21,452 nucleotides of DNA from a virus, in IMG/VR virus record IMGVR_UViG_3300031753_000042, positions 1-21,452 of that record; one strand, given 5' to 3'. Under the pieces are notes generated by a model. The model ran no database searches and was not told the origin of the DNA. It saw nothing but the letters and a program-made list of their open reading frames with translations. Both the position numbers and the translations under genes were made by a program. Shown here one piece after another: positions 7,327-15,377 of the stretch (position 1 is its first letter; each line of letters opens with the position of its first letter).

Positions 7327-8553
7327 TTAAATCGCGTCTGCCACGACAACCGCCCACTCGGGCCTGATCCACAGGAACCCGTAGAGCACGTCGAGGCGGG
7401 TGATCAGCTGGTCAGTCCCGATGAAGTAATCGGTGATCATCCTCATCGACACCCCGTCGAACTCCTCCCGGGCGACTTCATGGACGCCCTGAGGCATCTC
7501 CAGATCGGCGGTGGCGAGGGTGACAGCTTCGGGGGCATAGGCGATATTCTTCCTATACTTTGTCGACGCAGCAAGGCCGTTCGTCGGGTTGACAGCCGCG
7601 CCATTCGCCGGCGAGACGGTGACAGTCTGGTATTGGACTTGGGCACCGCCGACTCCTCCCGGGACAATCGCCGGGTAGATGGGGATCGAGGTCGCGCCAC
7701 TCGCCACCGGGGCGGTGACAGCAAATTGCCTCAGTTCTCCCGTGTCCTGCTTGGTGATCCGGTTGACAGCATTCACGCCCGCGATGGTGATGATATCTCC
7801 CTGGTTGAGGGCCTGCGCCAGCGCGTTGACGGTCAAGTTGAGGCCCGTCTGGTTGGCGCCATTCACCGTCGCGCTGCCCTGCGCCAGCGCACTATTCGTA
7901 TGCGTAATGGCCGTCTGGTCTTTCATCCAGATGAATCCCAGGGCATCATACATCCGCCCGGTGATATACTGGCGTGAAACCTCGCTGGTCGGGTTGAAGA
8001 GGCCCGACAGAGAGCTGACAACTCTCGCCTCCGTCCTGGGCGAGTTGACGATCTTCCGATTCGCAATGGGCGCGGAGTTGAGATCCAAGCTCGCCCCGGC
8101 GTTGAGATACGTCCCCTGGTTCGGGTTGATGATGACGCTCGAGGCGTCCTGATTCGCAACGAAGTTGCAAACCCCTCCTTCGCTCGCCCCCATGATATCC
8201 ACGGCGACCTGGCCTGCCAGGTTGTTCACCATTGGCGCCAGCACGCGCCGAGAGTAATCGTCGAGGGAGAGGGTGCGGTCGGCGGTCGAGTAGGCAACAT
8301 CGACGTGAGCCTGGGTTGCCAGTGTCAAAGTGGTTGACTGCTCCGAGGTGTCCTGCACGGACAGGGCCGGGCCCTTGACAACCGTGAAATCATTCGGCAG
8401 CCTGATCCGCAACGTGCTGCCGATTTTCGCCCCGCTGACAGCAAACGACTCGTCGTATTGCATGTCGACGTTCTGCAAGAAGGCGTTGCTGTTTTTCCAA
8501 AGCCTCACGGCCTCCCGGGTGATCAGGTTGATAGTGAGAAGAGTGTTGGCCAT
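7327..8553 (-). CDS. Major coat protein, P22 coat family, 408 aa
   Basis: The N-terminus (ANTLLTINLITREAVRLWKN, then QYDESFAVSGAKIGSTLRIRLP) closely follows the pattern of the P22 coat protein start. P22 coat is about 430 aa, so length fits. These proteins use the HK97 fold and assemble with scaffold into a procapsid. The gene lies downstream of the scaffold and a 71-aa protein, with the only long spacer of the window (about 150 bp) before it. The start is ATG 8553 with GAAAGGAC at suitable spacing. The middle and C-terminal parts have alternating strands (GDIITIAGVNAVNRITKQDTG, VQYQTVTVSPANG) consistent with coat domains. High confidence. Confidence 0.93.
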   Translation of the reverse strand: MANTLLTINLITREAVRLWKNSNAFLQNVDMQYDESFAVSGAKIGSTLRIRLPNDFTVVKGPALSVQDTSEQSTTLTLATQAHVDVAYSTADRTLSLDDYSRRVLAPMVNNLAGQVAVDIMGASEGGVCNFVANQDASSVIINPNQGTYLNAGASLDLNSAPIANRKIVNSPRTEARVVSSLSGLFNPTSEVSRQYITGRMYDALGFIWMKDQTAITHTNSALAQGSATVNGANQTGLNLTVNALAQALNQGDIITIAGVNAVNRITKQDTGELRQFAVTAPVASGATSIPIYPAIVPGGVGGAQVQYQTVTVSPANGAAVNPTNGLAASTKYRKNIAYAPEAVTLATADLEMPQGVHEVAREEFDGVSMRMITDYFIGTDQLITRLDVLYGFLWIRPEWAVVVADAI

Positions 8554-8649
8554 CTTGGCGTCCTTTCAAATCGCCTCTGGCGGCGACTGTTCAAAACGAG
8601 TTGCCCAAGCTCGTCAAGGGCGACCAGTGCCAGAGAGGGCAAAGGGCTC

Positions 8650-8676
8650 CCAAGCGCGAAAATCGGAGGCGCTTGG
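8650..8676 (-). promoter_or_regulatory. Hairpin in the leader of the coat gene
   Basis: A perfect 8-bp inverted repeat (CCAAGCGC and GCGCTTGG) surrounds an 11-base loop. It lies in the 150-bp spacer between the 71-aa gene and the coat gene, about 100 bases before the coat ATG. There is no U-tract after it, so it is not a standard intrinsic terminator. It could be an mRNA processing, stabilising or attenuating element tuning coat expression; that is inference. Confidence 0.35.
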
Positions 8677-8703
8677 ATCTCCAACAGAGTCGTTAAGCGG
8701 GAC

Positions 8704-8919
8704 TCAGAACCGCATTGCCGAGATAGCACCTTCCAGATTGACAAGCATTGCCTTCACAGTCGCCTCGTCGACTGGCGCAAGGGCATCGCAGTGCATGTTA
8801 TGCTCTGGAGCCCAGAGGACGAACAATTCCTCCCTCCCCAGCTTCCCTCTCCTCGCCTCACACCATTCTGGCAGCGGAATGGGCGACTCGCAGAGAGGGA
8901 GATTCTTCACACTCTCCAT
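8704..8919 (-). CDS. Hypothetical protein, 71 aa, coupled to scaffold
   Basis: The start chosen is ATG 8917-8919, which shares one base with the scaffold stop (TGATG) and has a strong GGGGGAGGTG ribosome binding site inside the scaffold gene. A longer upstream start would overlap scaffold by 58 bases with no better signal. The product (ESVKNLPLCESPIPLPEWCEA and then ELFVLWAPEHNMHCDALAP, given in parts) contains three cysteines and ends in a helical segment. I recognise no family. Tight coupling to scaffold and position before coat suggest a head-assembly partner or a small regulatory protein, but this is only context. Confidence 0.72.
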   Translation of the reverse strand: MESVKNLPLCESPIPLPEWCEARRGKLGREELFVLWAPEHNMHCDALAPVDEATVKAMLVNLEGAISAMRF

Positions 8920-9695
8920 CACCTCCCCCTTGCCTTCCACCTCTCCTGCACTTGCGCTTCCCGCCTTCTCATCCACTCCGCCATCGTCAGCGTCCCCCCG
9001 CGCTCGGGGTCATCGGGCGAGATATCGGTGTGGACAGCCCCCCGCGCGCCAACCGGGGTGATCGGCTTGGGGAGAGGCTTCGGGTCGACGACAGAGGGCT
9101 CGGTTGCTAGCTTGGCGACTTCAACGGCCATCGCCACCGGGCTGAGGGACATAATCCTCGCCGCCTCGTTCAAGTCCCCGCCGAGGCGATGGAGGACTCG
9201 ATGCGCCTGCCCAGTTTGGAGAGCCGCCTGCACCATCGCCACCTGCGCGGCCTGGGAGGTCGGATCCCCGGCAGTCACCAACCGCCGGAGCTCCCCAATC
9301 CGGGCCTCGAAATCGGGGAATTCCGATCGGCCGAGTTTGGCCGCTTGATCGCAATCTGCGTTGAATTTCTGCGTGGCTGCCAGCTCGACAGCTTTTTCGT
9401 TGGCAAGCCTCTCCACGTCCGCCTGCGTCAATCCCGTCGCTTGCTGGGTCGTCGCCTTCGCAGCCTCGAGGGCCTCCTTCGCCGAGTGAAGCTGAGCGGT
9501 GAGTTTGGCAATGCGGTCTTCTCGCCAATCCCGAACTGGGGTAGGCGGCGGAGGGGGAGAAGTCGGGCCAGTTGCGCCGACGATGGGCGCTGCTGCCGAC
9601 GTGCCAGTCGCCCCTTCGACGACCACCGGTTGGGACACTGCCCCTCCCGTCGCCCCTTCGAGGGGCTTGATTTCCTCGATTTTAACCTCGGCCAT
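8919..9695 (-). CDS. Probable scaffolding protein, 258 aa
   Basis: The protein is hydrophilic and helix-rich, with an N-terminal Gly/Pro/Thr/Ala-rich disordered part (to about residue 55, including a run of prolines). A long coiled-coil-like region follows (DRIAKLTAQLHSAKEALEAAKATT, in part), and the C-terminus is very basic (WMRRREAQVQERWKARGR). In P22-like phages scaffold is an elongated helical protein of about 300 aa whose basic C-terminal helix-turn-helix binds the coat. The basic end here fits that. The gene precedes coat as expected. The start is ATG 9695 behind a TAGGAGAGG site. The call rests on features and order, not on a diagnostic motif. Confidence 0.8.
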   Translation of the reverse strand: MAEVKIEEIKPLEGATGGAVSQPVVVEGATGTSAAAPIVGATGPTSPPPPPTPVRDWREDRIAKLTAQLHSAKEALEAAKATTQQATGLTQADVERLANEKAVELAATQKFNADCDQAAKLGRSEFPDFEARIGELRRLVTAGDPTSQAAQVAMVQAALQTGQAHRVLHRLGGDLNEAARIMSLSPVAMAVEVAKLATEPSVVDPKPLPKPITPVGARGAVHTDISPDDPERGGTLTMAEWMRRREAQVQERWKARGR

Positions 9696-9710
9696 TCCGA
9701 GCCTCTCCTA

Positions 9711-10025
9711 TCAGGTCTTCGCCGCCGCAGTCGAAGGCGCCGCTGCTGACGCCACCGCATTCACCGCATCAGTCGAGCTTTGCAGCCCCGCAAGCAGCCC
9801 GTTGATGTTGGCGATCGCCGAGGCGACAACCGGGTCGGAGGCTGCGGGAGTGGCATTAATCCTCGCGATCTCATCGGCGATCGCCTTCTCCAGCCCATCT
9901 ACCTTCCCCGTGAGGGCCACAACGGCTGCTGTCAGATCGTCATCTTGCGCCATGAGTTTCTCCAATTTCTCCAGAATCAAATCCAACTTCGCCGAGGTCG
10001 ACAGCTGCCGGTGGAAGAGGGGCAT
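9711..10025 (-). CDS. Small coiled-coil hypothetical protein, 104 aa
   Basis: The start chosen is ATG 10023-10025 (MPLFHRQLSTSAKLDLILEK), after the TAA of the 119-aa gene and an AAGG about 11 bases upstream. A GTG at 10061 would add 12 residues but lies inside the previous gene. The middle forms heptad-like helices (LDLILEKLEKLMAQDDDLTAAV, in part) followed by VDGLEKAIADEIARIN. The C-terminus is Ala/Ser-rich. It looks like a small oligomeric phage protein. It is placed immediately before scaffold; role unknown. Confidence 0.7.
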   Translation of the reverse strand: MPLFHRQLSTSAKLDLILEKLEKLMAQDDDLTAAVVALTGKVDGLEKAIADEIARINATPAASDPVVASAIANINGLLAGLQSSTDAVNAVASAAAPSTAAAKT

Positions 10026-10038
10026 CCCAGGCGAAGCC

Positions 10039-10398
10039 TTAATTGAGCTTGATATGCCCACCCGCTTTGCGCCCTCTCACCAGCTGGTTGTCGAGCAGCA
10101 AGGCTTCCATGATGCGCTCTTTCGAGGTCTCGTCAATGGGGGTGCGCAACATGCCCACCAAGGTGGCCCGAGCCTCTTCCACCAGAGTCGGCCACATCTT
10201 TTCCACGAACTGATTTTCCAGCTTCTGGAGATCCGCCCCGGGGTTTTTCTTCTTCAGCAGCTCATACCAATCATTCTGCTGCATCGCCCGCTCGAACAAC
10301 TCATGGCCCATCTGCTTCGCTGTATCAGCCACGAGAAAGTGGGCATGGGCGATTCGCTGTCGGCGCTGTTCTTTGGCAATCTTCTTCTCAATGGACAT
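10039..10398 (-). CDS. Hypothetical helical protein, 119 aa
   Basis: The ATG at 10398 overlaps the end of the 603-aa gene by 11 bases and has AAGGGAAAG upstream. The protein is charged and almost entirely helical, with many Lys, Glu, Arg and Gln (KKIAKEQRRQRIAHAHFL; FVEKMWPTLVEEARATLVGM). There are no cysteines, signal peptide or membrane segments. The pattern 'RTPIDETSKERIMEALLLD' near the C-terminus looks like a conserved phage segment, but I cannot name a family. Position between virion enzyme genes and scaffold points to a morphogenesis role. Confidence 0.78.
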   Translation of the reverse strand: MSIEKKIAKEQRRQRIAHAHFLVADTAKQMGHELFERAMQQNDWYELLKKKNPGADLQKLENQFVEKMWPTLVEEARATLVGMLRTPIDETSKERIMEALLLDNQLVRGRKAGGHIKLN

Positions 10399-12199
10399 GA
10401 TTCTTTCCCTTATATCTCCTCAGATCGGAGTGCGAGTACGGTTTGGTGTACAGGTCGGAGGGCATTTTGCTGTCGTCCCGCTCTGCCTCTGTCACATCCA
10501 GATACCGCTCCATCGCTTTCTCGTACTTTTTCCAACTCAGCCCCGCAGCCTCAACCGCTGCCCTCTCCTCCGAGGTCGCCCAATGATGCGCATGCTCGTA
10601 GGTGAGTCCGTGAAGCATCAACTTGTGCTCCACCTGCTCGTGGATTTGCAGGAACTCCGCCGGATCGAAACTCTTCCCCCCGACTCTCATTTTCGAGGGG
10701 ATCCGACGGTCTATGTAGGTCTTGCCGAACGACTCGCTCGCCCCCGCGCCGTAAGGGACATCGTGCGAGCGATCGACAGTCCATTTCGTCGCCTTGGCCT
10801 CCTCGACGAGCCGTTGGATTGCCTCTGGTGGCGGACTCGCCTCGGCACTCGGCGTCACCAGCGCCTTCTCGGTCGACTTCGCCACGTCGCCGTCAGCAGG
10901 GCCTTTCCCCCCTCCCCCTCCGACAAGTCTGTCAATCGGCACCGGACTCTCCGGCCCAAATCCCCCGGGAGGTCTCTCATAACCCGGCCTCGTCCACTGC
11001 GGCACCACATCCTGCGACTCGATCGGGACTTTCACAGTCTTCCAGGGCGGCACGAGCTTGTTCTGGGCTGCTGACTGCTCCAGCCGATTCATCACCGAGT
11101 TGGACTCGTTCTCCCCCGCTGAGAGTTTATAGCCCGTCACGCCGAACTTCTTCATGAAGTCGGAGTATTTATCGAGCGTCGCATTCGCCTCCTGCACCCA
11201 CTTCTGATCCTCAGGCGACAGCTGAAGCATAGATTTCAACCCCGCTGTTTTTGCCTGGACCTGTTGATGCAACGCTATCGCCGCTTCATGCAGCTTCGGA
11301 TCGTAGTACCTATCCGTTGCGCCCTTCCCGAATCCCTCGAAGTCCTGAATCGCATGCTGGACTTCATGAGCCAGCGTCTGCTCGAAGGAGAACGGGTCAC
11401 CGGAGAGGACTTGCTTGCCAACAGTTATCTTCTTATTAACCGGGCTGTAACTCCCCAGCGCTCCCAGCTTCTCTCCGAACTCTACTGGCATCTCCGCGAG
11501 ATGAGGGTAAGCGGCGTAGAGAGCGGGGTGATCCCAGATTTCCCCGAGAGTTCTCGTCGTCCCAGGTCCTGCATCATGCATCGCTTGATAAGCAAAATCC
11601 CCTGCTTGCCTATCTCCCATTGGGCTCTTAACAAGATTCGCCCCCTCGTCCGAGATCTCGAATTTCGGCAGCCCCTCCGGGCCGTAATACCATCCCGTCT
11701 GTCTCCAGGCCCCGACATTTCTCGGGTCGTAGGTCGGGGGCCCAGCAATCCGATTGCGCGTAGCGAGGGCCTCCAGATCGGCGGTCTTCGCCGACCTGCC
11801 GGCGATGATCCCCAGCAAATCATTGGCGGGCACTTCCCCCGCCAGCATCGCCCTCCCAAACCCTCCGGTCATCGCCAGCCCCGCCAGCGAGCTCCCCGCC
11901 TGCTGCTGCTCCTCCGGCGTGAATCCTCTCATCCCCCAGAGAGCCTCTCCCGGCGCTCGCAGCGTTGTGCCGAGCCTCGCCAACCTCTCGCTTCCAATCT
12001 CTCCCCCTCTCCGTAGAACGCCCTGCCAGTACCCCTCCCCCGGAGGAGTTTCTGGAATCGATTGTTGGTGGGTCGCCTGTTGCTGCTGCTCCTGCATCTC
12101 GAGCAGATGATGCTCGTAACGCATGAGGGCTGCCGCAGAGTCCTCGCCTTCGGCCTGGAAAGGATCGAAATCGACGGGAGTGAGGTTCGGCGAGGCCAT
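10388..12199 (-). CDS. Large virion-type protein with HExxH metallopeptidase-like domain, 603 aa
   Basis: Residues 156-300 resemble a large-polyvalent-protein associated domain (LPD23-like): TYDPRNVGAWRQTGW, then FEISDEGANLV, then LAHEVQHAIQDFEGFGKG. H278, E279 and H282 form an HExxH zinc site, and GENES around residues 362-366 could give the third, Glu ligand as in gluzincins. A second module (residues 477-597) contains YGAGASESFGKTYIDRRIP and IHEQVEHKLMLHG, with H520, E521 and H525 (HExxxH) and several nearby His. The N-terminus is Gln-rich and a Gly/Pro-rich linker lies at about 400-435. The neighbour is a muramidase gene. Likely a virion-associated or injected enzyme; the protease activity is inferred. 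Confidence 0.82.
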   Translation of the reverse strand: MASPNLTPVDFDPFQAEGEDSAAALMRYEHHLLEMQEQQQQATHQQSIPETPPGEGYWQGVLRRGGEIGSERLARLGTTLRAPGEALWGMRGFTPEEQQQAGSSLAGLAMTGGFGRAMLAGEVPANDLLGIIAGRSAKTADLEALATRNRIAGPPTYDPRNVGAWRQTGWYYGPEGLPKFEISDEGANLVKSPMGDRQAGDFAYQAMHDAGPGTTRTLGEIWDHPALYAAYPHLAEMPVEFGEKLGALGSYSPVNKKITVGKQVLSGDPFSFEQTLAHEVQHAIQDFEGFGKGATDRYYDPKLHEAAIALHQQVQAKTAGLKSMLQLSPEDQKWVQEANATLDKYSDFMKKFGVTGYKLSAGENESNSVMNRLEQSAAQNKLVPPWKTVKVPIESQDVVPQWTRPGYERPPGGFGPESPVPIDRLVGGGGGKGPADGDVAKSTEKALVTPSAEASPPPEAIQRLVEEAKATKWTVDRSHDVPYGAGASESFGKTYIDRRIPSKMRVGGKSFDPAEFLQIHEQVEHKLMLHGLTYEHAHHWATSEERAAVEAAGLSWKKYEKAMERYLDVTEAERDDSKMPSDLYTKPYSHSDLRRYKGKNHVH

Positions 12200-12205
12200 C
12201 GACTG

Positions 12206-13081
12206 TCAGCCCAGCTTCGGCGCGACCGCAAACGGGTCATATTGAACTGGAGTAAACTTGTGCTGAGGGAAGAGATTCTGCAGCAGCATCAGCGGCAGCA
12301 TCGACGACTGGCCGATGGGCTGGAAAGGGGCAGCCTGAGTGCCTTCGGCGGCCAATGGCGAACCTCCTCCAGCATTCGGCTGCCCCCCAGCCGCTCCCGA
12401 AGGCGCAGCTGAATTCGAAGCCGAGGGAGTTCCCCCTGCCGCGGAGTTCTTCAAACTCGACCACTGATCTCCCAGCGCGCTCCACTGTGTCTTCCCCGCT
12501 CGGACATCCGCCGAGAGATCCCGGTGTGTGTTTTGCCTGTAAGTTGTCTGGGCAAGATCCCACGCCGCAGCATCTTGACTCTCCGGAGAGAAATCTTTCA
12601 GCCCCAGATTCTTTGCTTCGGCATCCCAAGTCCCGGGCTGAAATTGATACCTCCCCGCTGCGTGAGTAGGCGTCCCATCAGGCGTGTGGAAGAGCTGTCG
12701 AGGATGATCCGCGAACGAGCTAAACCGACTCCCCCCATACATCACATTATAGTCCGAGGCTTCGCTCTTTGCGATTCGATTGAGGACGTATTGCCGAACC
12801 GACGCGTCGCTAACAGCCGCTGAGGCTGGATTCGCCGCGACAGTCTGAGCATTCACCGTCGGCTGAGTCGGAAGCCCCGCTCCCGCCGGAACTCTCGAGG
12901 GATTCGCGCGCATATTTGCCGCTTGCTGAGGAGTCCGCCCGAGGGCGTCGACATTTCCCCCAACCAGAGGATTCGGCGAAGGCCCGACGACCGCCTTCGG
13001 CGCGAGAAAGGCCCGCAGGGCTGGGTCGTTGGCGTCCGCTGGCAGCAGCGGATTCCCAGAGAGATCATCGAGATCAGGCAT
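12206..13081 (-). CDS. Virion-associated muramidase, lambda R-like (GH104) domain, 291 aa
   Basis: Residues 96-195 match the pattern of lambda endolysin R, a peptidoglycan transglycosylase. They show AKSEASDYN with likely catalytic Glu107, YGGSRFSSFADHPRQL, AAGRYQFQPGTWD and LGLKDFSPESQDAAAWDL; lambda R reads SEGTD, DYSDHPRKL, GAGRYQLL and LGLKDFSPKSQDAVAL at the same places. The domain has long disordered flanks: about 90 residues at the N-terminus and a Ser/Gly/Pro/Ala-rich C-terminus. These flanks and the position right after portal (8-base overlap) argue for a virion protein that opens the wall during DNA entry, not the lysis endolysin, which is at 19634-20152. The start is ATG 13081. Confidence 0.88.
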   Translation of the reverse strand: MPDLDDLSGNPLLPADANDPALRAFLAPKAVVGPSPNPLVGGNVDALGRTPQQAANMRANPSRVPAGAGLPTQPTVNAQTVAANPASAAVSDASVRQYVLNRIAKSEASDYNVMYGGSRFSSFADHPRQLFHTPDGTPTHAAGRYQFQPGTWDAEAKNLGLKDFSPESQDAAAWDLAQTTYRQNTHRDLSADVRAGKTQWSALGDQWSSLKNSAAGGTPSASNSAAPSGAAGGQPNAGGGSPLAAEGTQAAPFQPIGQSSMLPLMLLQNLFPQHKFTPVQYDPFAVAPKLG

Positions 13082-15362
13082 TCGAGATCACCCGAGGATT
13101 CGAGCGTTCCTGCGCCAGAGGTGCGATGTGAAGATACCTCCCCTTCCTCGTCGGATCAGCGAGATACCACTCGCCGTCGTGAGCCTTCTGCGCCCCAGGG
13201 ACTGGAGGGGCCTCGCCGGGCGCAGAGGACGCGGGGGGATTGCTGTTCGCAGGGGGTGGTGGCCCGCCTTCGCTCATATCCGGCGCGTTTGCCGTCAAAA
13301 TGGGCACCAGCGAGGTCTGGAGGGACTCCTGGACCATCTGCCCAATCATCTCTCTCAGTCCTTGCGGATCGGTCGGCAGCATATCCTTCAACGCCGCCAT
13401 CCTCTTCGTCTCCGCCTCATAGACATCGATGTCCCTCATCTGATCTTTCCCGACCAGCTTGAGCCGTTCTTTCCCCTGGATCTGGAGGGATTTCTCGAGC
13501 GCGACCTGCAGAGCGCGAATCTGCCCCTGCAGCTGTTGCTCTGCCTGGGTCGGTCCCTGTCCCAGCGCTTGCGGCGGGACCATCCTCTTCAATCTCTGGG
13601 CCGCTTCCTGCGCTTCCTCGAAGTCCATCGATTTCATCAGAATGTCGCCGATGATACCCGACAATCCGGGGGCCTGTGTCAAAATCAACGTCAAGGCCTC
13701 GACCGTCTCCTCCCGCTTCGTCCCGTACTCGGGGCCTACTTTGGCCGCCACGTCATACTTCCCAACTGTCGGATTGAAAACCCTCTTGACTATTTCATTG
13801 TTGTGCGACCTGTGTTCCAAATACGCCTGGCGGGCCGCCGGGTCGATCTCCAGCTCATAGTCGGTGCCATCATCCGCCATGACCTGCATGACCTGTTTCG
13901 AGGTGTAGATCTTGGGGACGAGATCGATAATCGCCCTCCCGATGGCCTGCAGCATCTCCTCGTAATTGTCCTGGAAATGGAAAGTCGAGGTCGCACTTTG
14001 GTTCAATCTCTTCTGGATCGCCGCCCCAGTCCTCTCATTTCCCTGCTGCCCCAGCTCATTCCCATATTGCCCGGAAACCATCATCATCTGATTGAAGGCG
14101 GTCTCCATGCCCTGCTGATACGCCGGGGCGAAGTTGGGGGGCTCGATCCGACGGGGGAGAGCCGAGTCGGGGATGGGGTTGCCTTCGGAGTCGAGGTGCT
14201 TGAAAGCGAGGAACGAGTGATTTGTTCTGTTGGCCGTGTTCCAGAGCTGTTCCAGCTCCTCAATCGCATCAGCCGCCCCGGTCCACGGCGTCTTCCCCTG
14301 GATGGCCGCGAATTCCACCTGCGCGGAGGAGTTGTAATTATACATCCTCTGCGCGTCTTTCATCGCCCGAGTGTGGCCTTTCCGATCGAGAATTCCTTCA
14401 ATTCTAGTCTCCTCGCCGACGCAGCGAAATAAGGGGATATACTTCCCGACCCAAATCGTGCTGTCAATCACCTCCTCCCCCGCAATCAAAAACCACTCGA
14501 TCTCCGAGTCTTCAATGTCGCGGACCTGGGTCATCGGATCCGCCAAGACGGCATCATGCATTGATTTGTGCAGTCGACTCTTCCGGATGGTCTGCCGACG
14601 CCCCTGGTGCACGAAGCTGACGAGTTTATCACTCTTGGGAACTCGGCGGAAGTATTCGCAGACTCTTACCAGCTCATCGGTCACCCAGTCGTCGCTTATT
14701 ACGCCAACGCCGAGAGGGGCGAGGCTCGCCAGATGGGCATACTTCGGATACGCCGCCTTGAACTCTCTCTTCGGCAGAGAGTCCATGACGAGGCAATGAG
14801 TGGCGTCGCTGCAGTCATGCTGCTCACAATCTGGGTCCATGAAAACACTCAGTGGATCCAAAACTGGCCAGAGCTCGATCTCCTGATCCATCGACTCGCT
14901 GTCGGAGTATTTGGTAATCAGCCTTACCCAGCCAATCCCCCCGTCGATCATGAAGTCCCTGGCCATCGTGTAGGCGGAGGTCTGCGCCCTCGACTTATAC
15001 TCAATCCTCCTCATCAGATCTCTGTAGATGCTCGCGCTCTCCGCTGTCGCCCCGTTCCCTGTCCCGACGAACTTTACCGAGGCCTTATTCTTCCTCAGGT
15101 CGTTCGAGATCTGCAGATTGTGCTGCCGGATGATGTTCATGGTGAGGCAAGGGCGGGAGTCTTGATCTCGCGCCTGCCGGATGGCGTTGGGCCACTGAAA
15201 GCCGTTGTCGCTATCGCCGTGGCGGAACTTCAAATCCTCGATAAATCGCGTGCGGAAGCTCGACTCCCACTCGGCGATCCTCTTCCACCTTCTCTTCGCC
15301 TCGGCAACAACCGGGTCGCCCGAGAGAACATCCGTGGCGGAAAGGTCTGCATCAGCGGCCAC
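13074..15362 (-). CDS. Portal protein, P22 family, 762 aa
   Basis: Length and pattern match the P22-type portal (P22 gp1 is 725 aa). The N-terminal segment FRTRFIEDLKFRHGDSDNGFQWPN is followed by RPCLTMNIIRQHNLQISNDLRKNK and the helix YTMARDFMIDGGIGWVRL (quoted in parts). The C-terminal part has long helices with Gln/Glu-rich coiled coil (AEQQLQGQIRALQVALEKSL), like the P22 barrel region. Twelve copies form the ring through which terminase packs DNA. The start is GTG 15360-15362 with GAGGA about 8 bases upstream, just after the terminase stop. It ends with an 8-base overlap with the muramidase gene. Confidence 0.93.
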   Translation of the reverse strand: MAADADLSATDVLSGDPVVAEAKRRWKRIAEWESSFRTRFIEDLKFRHGDSDNGFQWPNAIRQARDQDSRPCLTMNIIRQHNLQISNDLRKNKASVKFVGTGNGATAESASIYRDLMRRIEYKSRAQTSAYTMARDFMIDGGIGWVRLITKYSDSESMDQEIELWPVLDPLSVFMDPDCEQHDCSDATHCLVMDSLPKREFKAAYPKYAHLASLAPLGVGVISDDWVTDELVRVCEYFRRVPKSDKLVSFVHQGRRQTIRKSRLHKSMHDAVLADPMTQVRDIEDSEIEWFLIAGEEVIDSTIWVGKYIPLFRCVGEETRIEGILDRKGHTRAMKDAQRMYNYNSSAQVEFAAIQGKTPWTGAADAIEELEQLWNTANRTNHSFLAFKHLDSEGNPIPDSALPRRIEPPNFAPAYQQGMETAFNQMMMVSGQYGNELGQQGNERTGAAIQKRLNQSATSTFHFQDNYEEMLQAIGRAIIDLVPKIYTSKQVMQVMADDGTDYELEIDPAARQAYLEHRSHNNEIVKRVFNPTVGKYDVAAKVGPEYGTKREETVEALTLILTQAPGLSGIIGDILMKSMDFEEAQEAAQRLKRMVPPQALGQGPTQAEQQLQGQIRALQVALEKSLQIQGKERLKLVGKDQMRDIDVYEAETKRMAALKDMLPTDPQGLREMIGQMVQESLQTSLVPILTANAPDMSEGGPPPPANSNPPASSAPGEAPPVPGAQKAHDGEWYLADPTRKGRYLHIAPLAQERSNPRVISNA

Positions 15363-15377
15363 TTGACAGTCCTCTGC

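Noticed and set aside
8589-8617. Possible promoter TTGACG-17-TTGAAC before coat
   Set aside because: The -35 is fair but the -10 matches only three of six consensus bases, so chance is likely.
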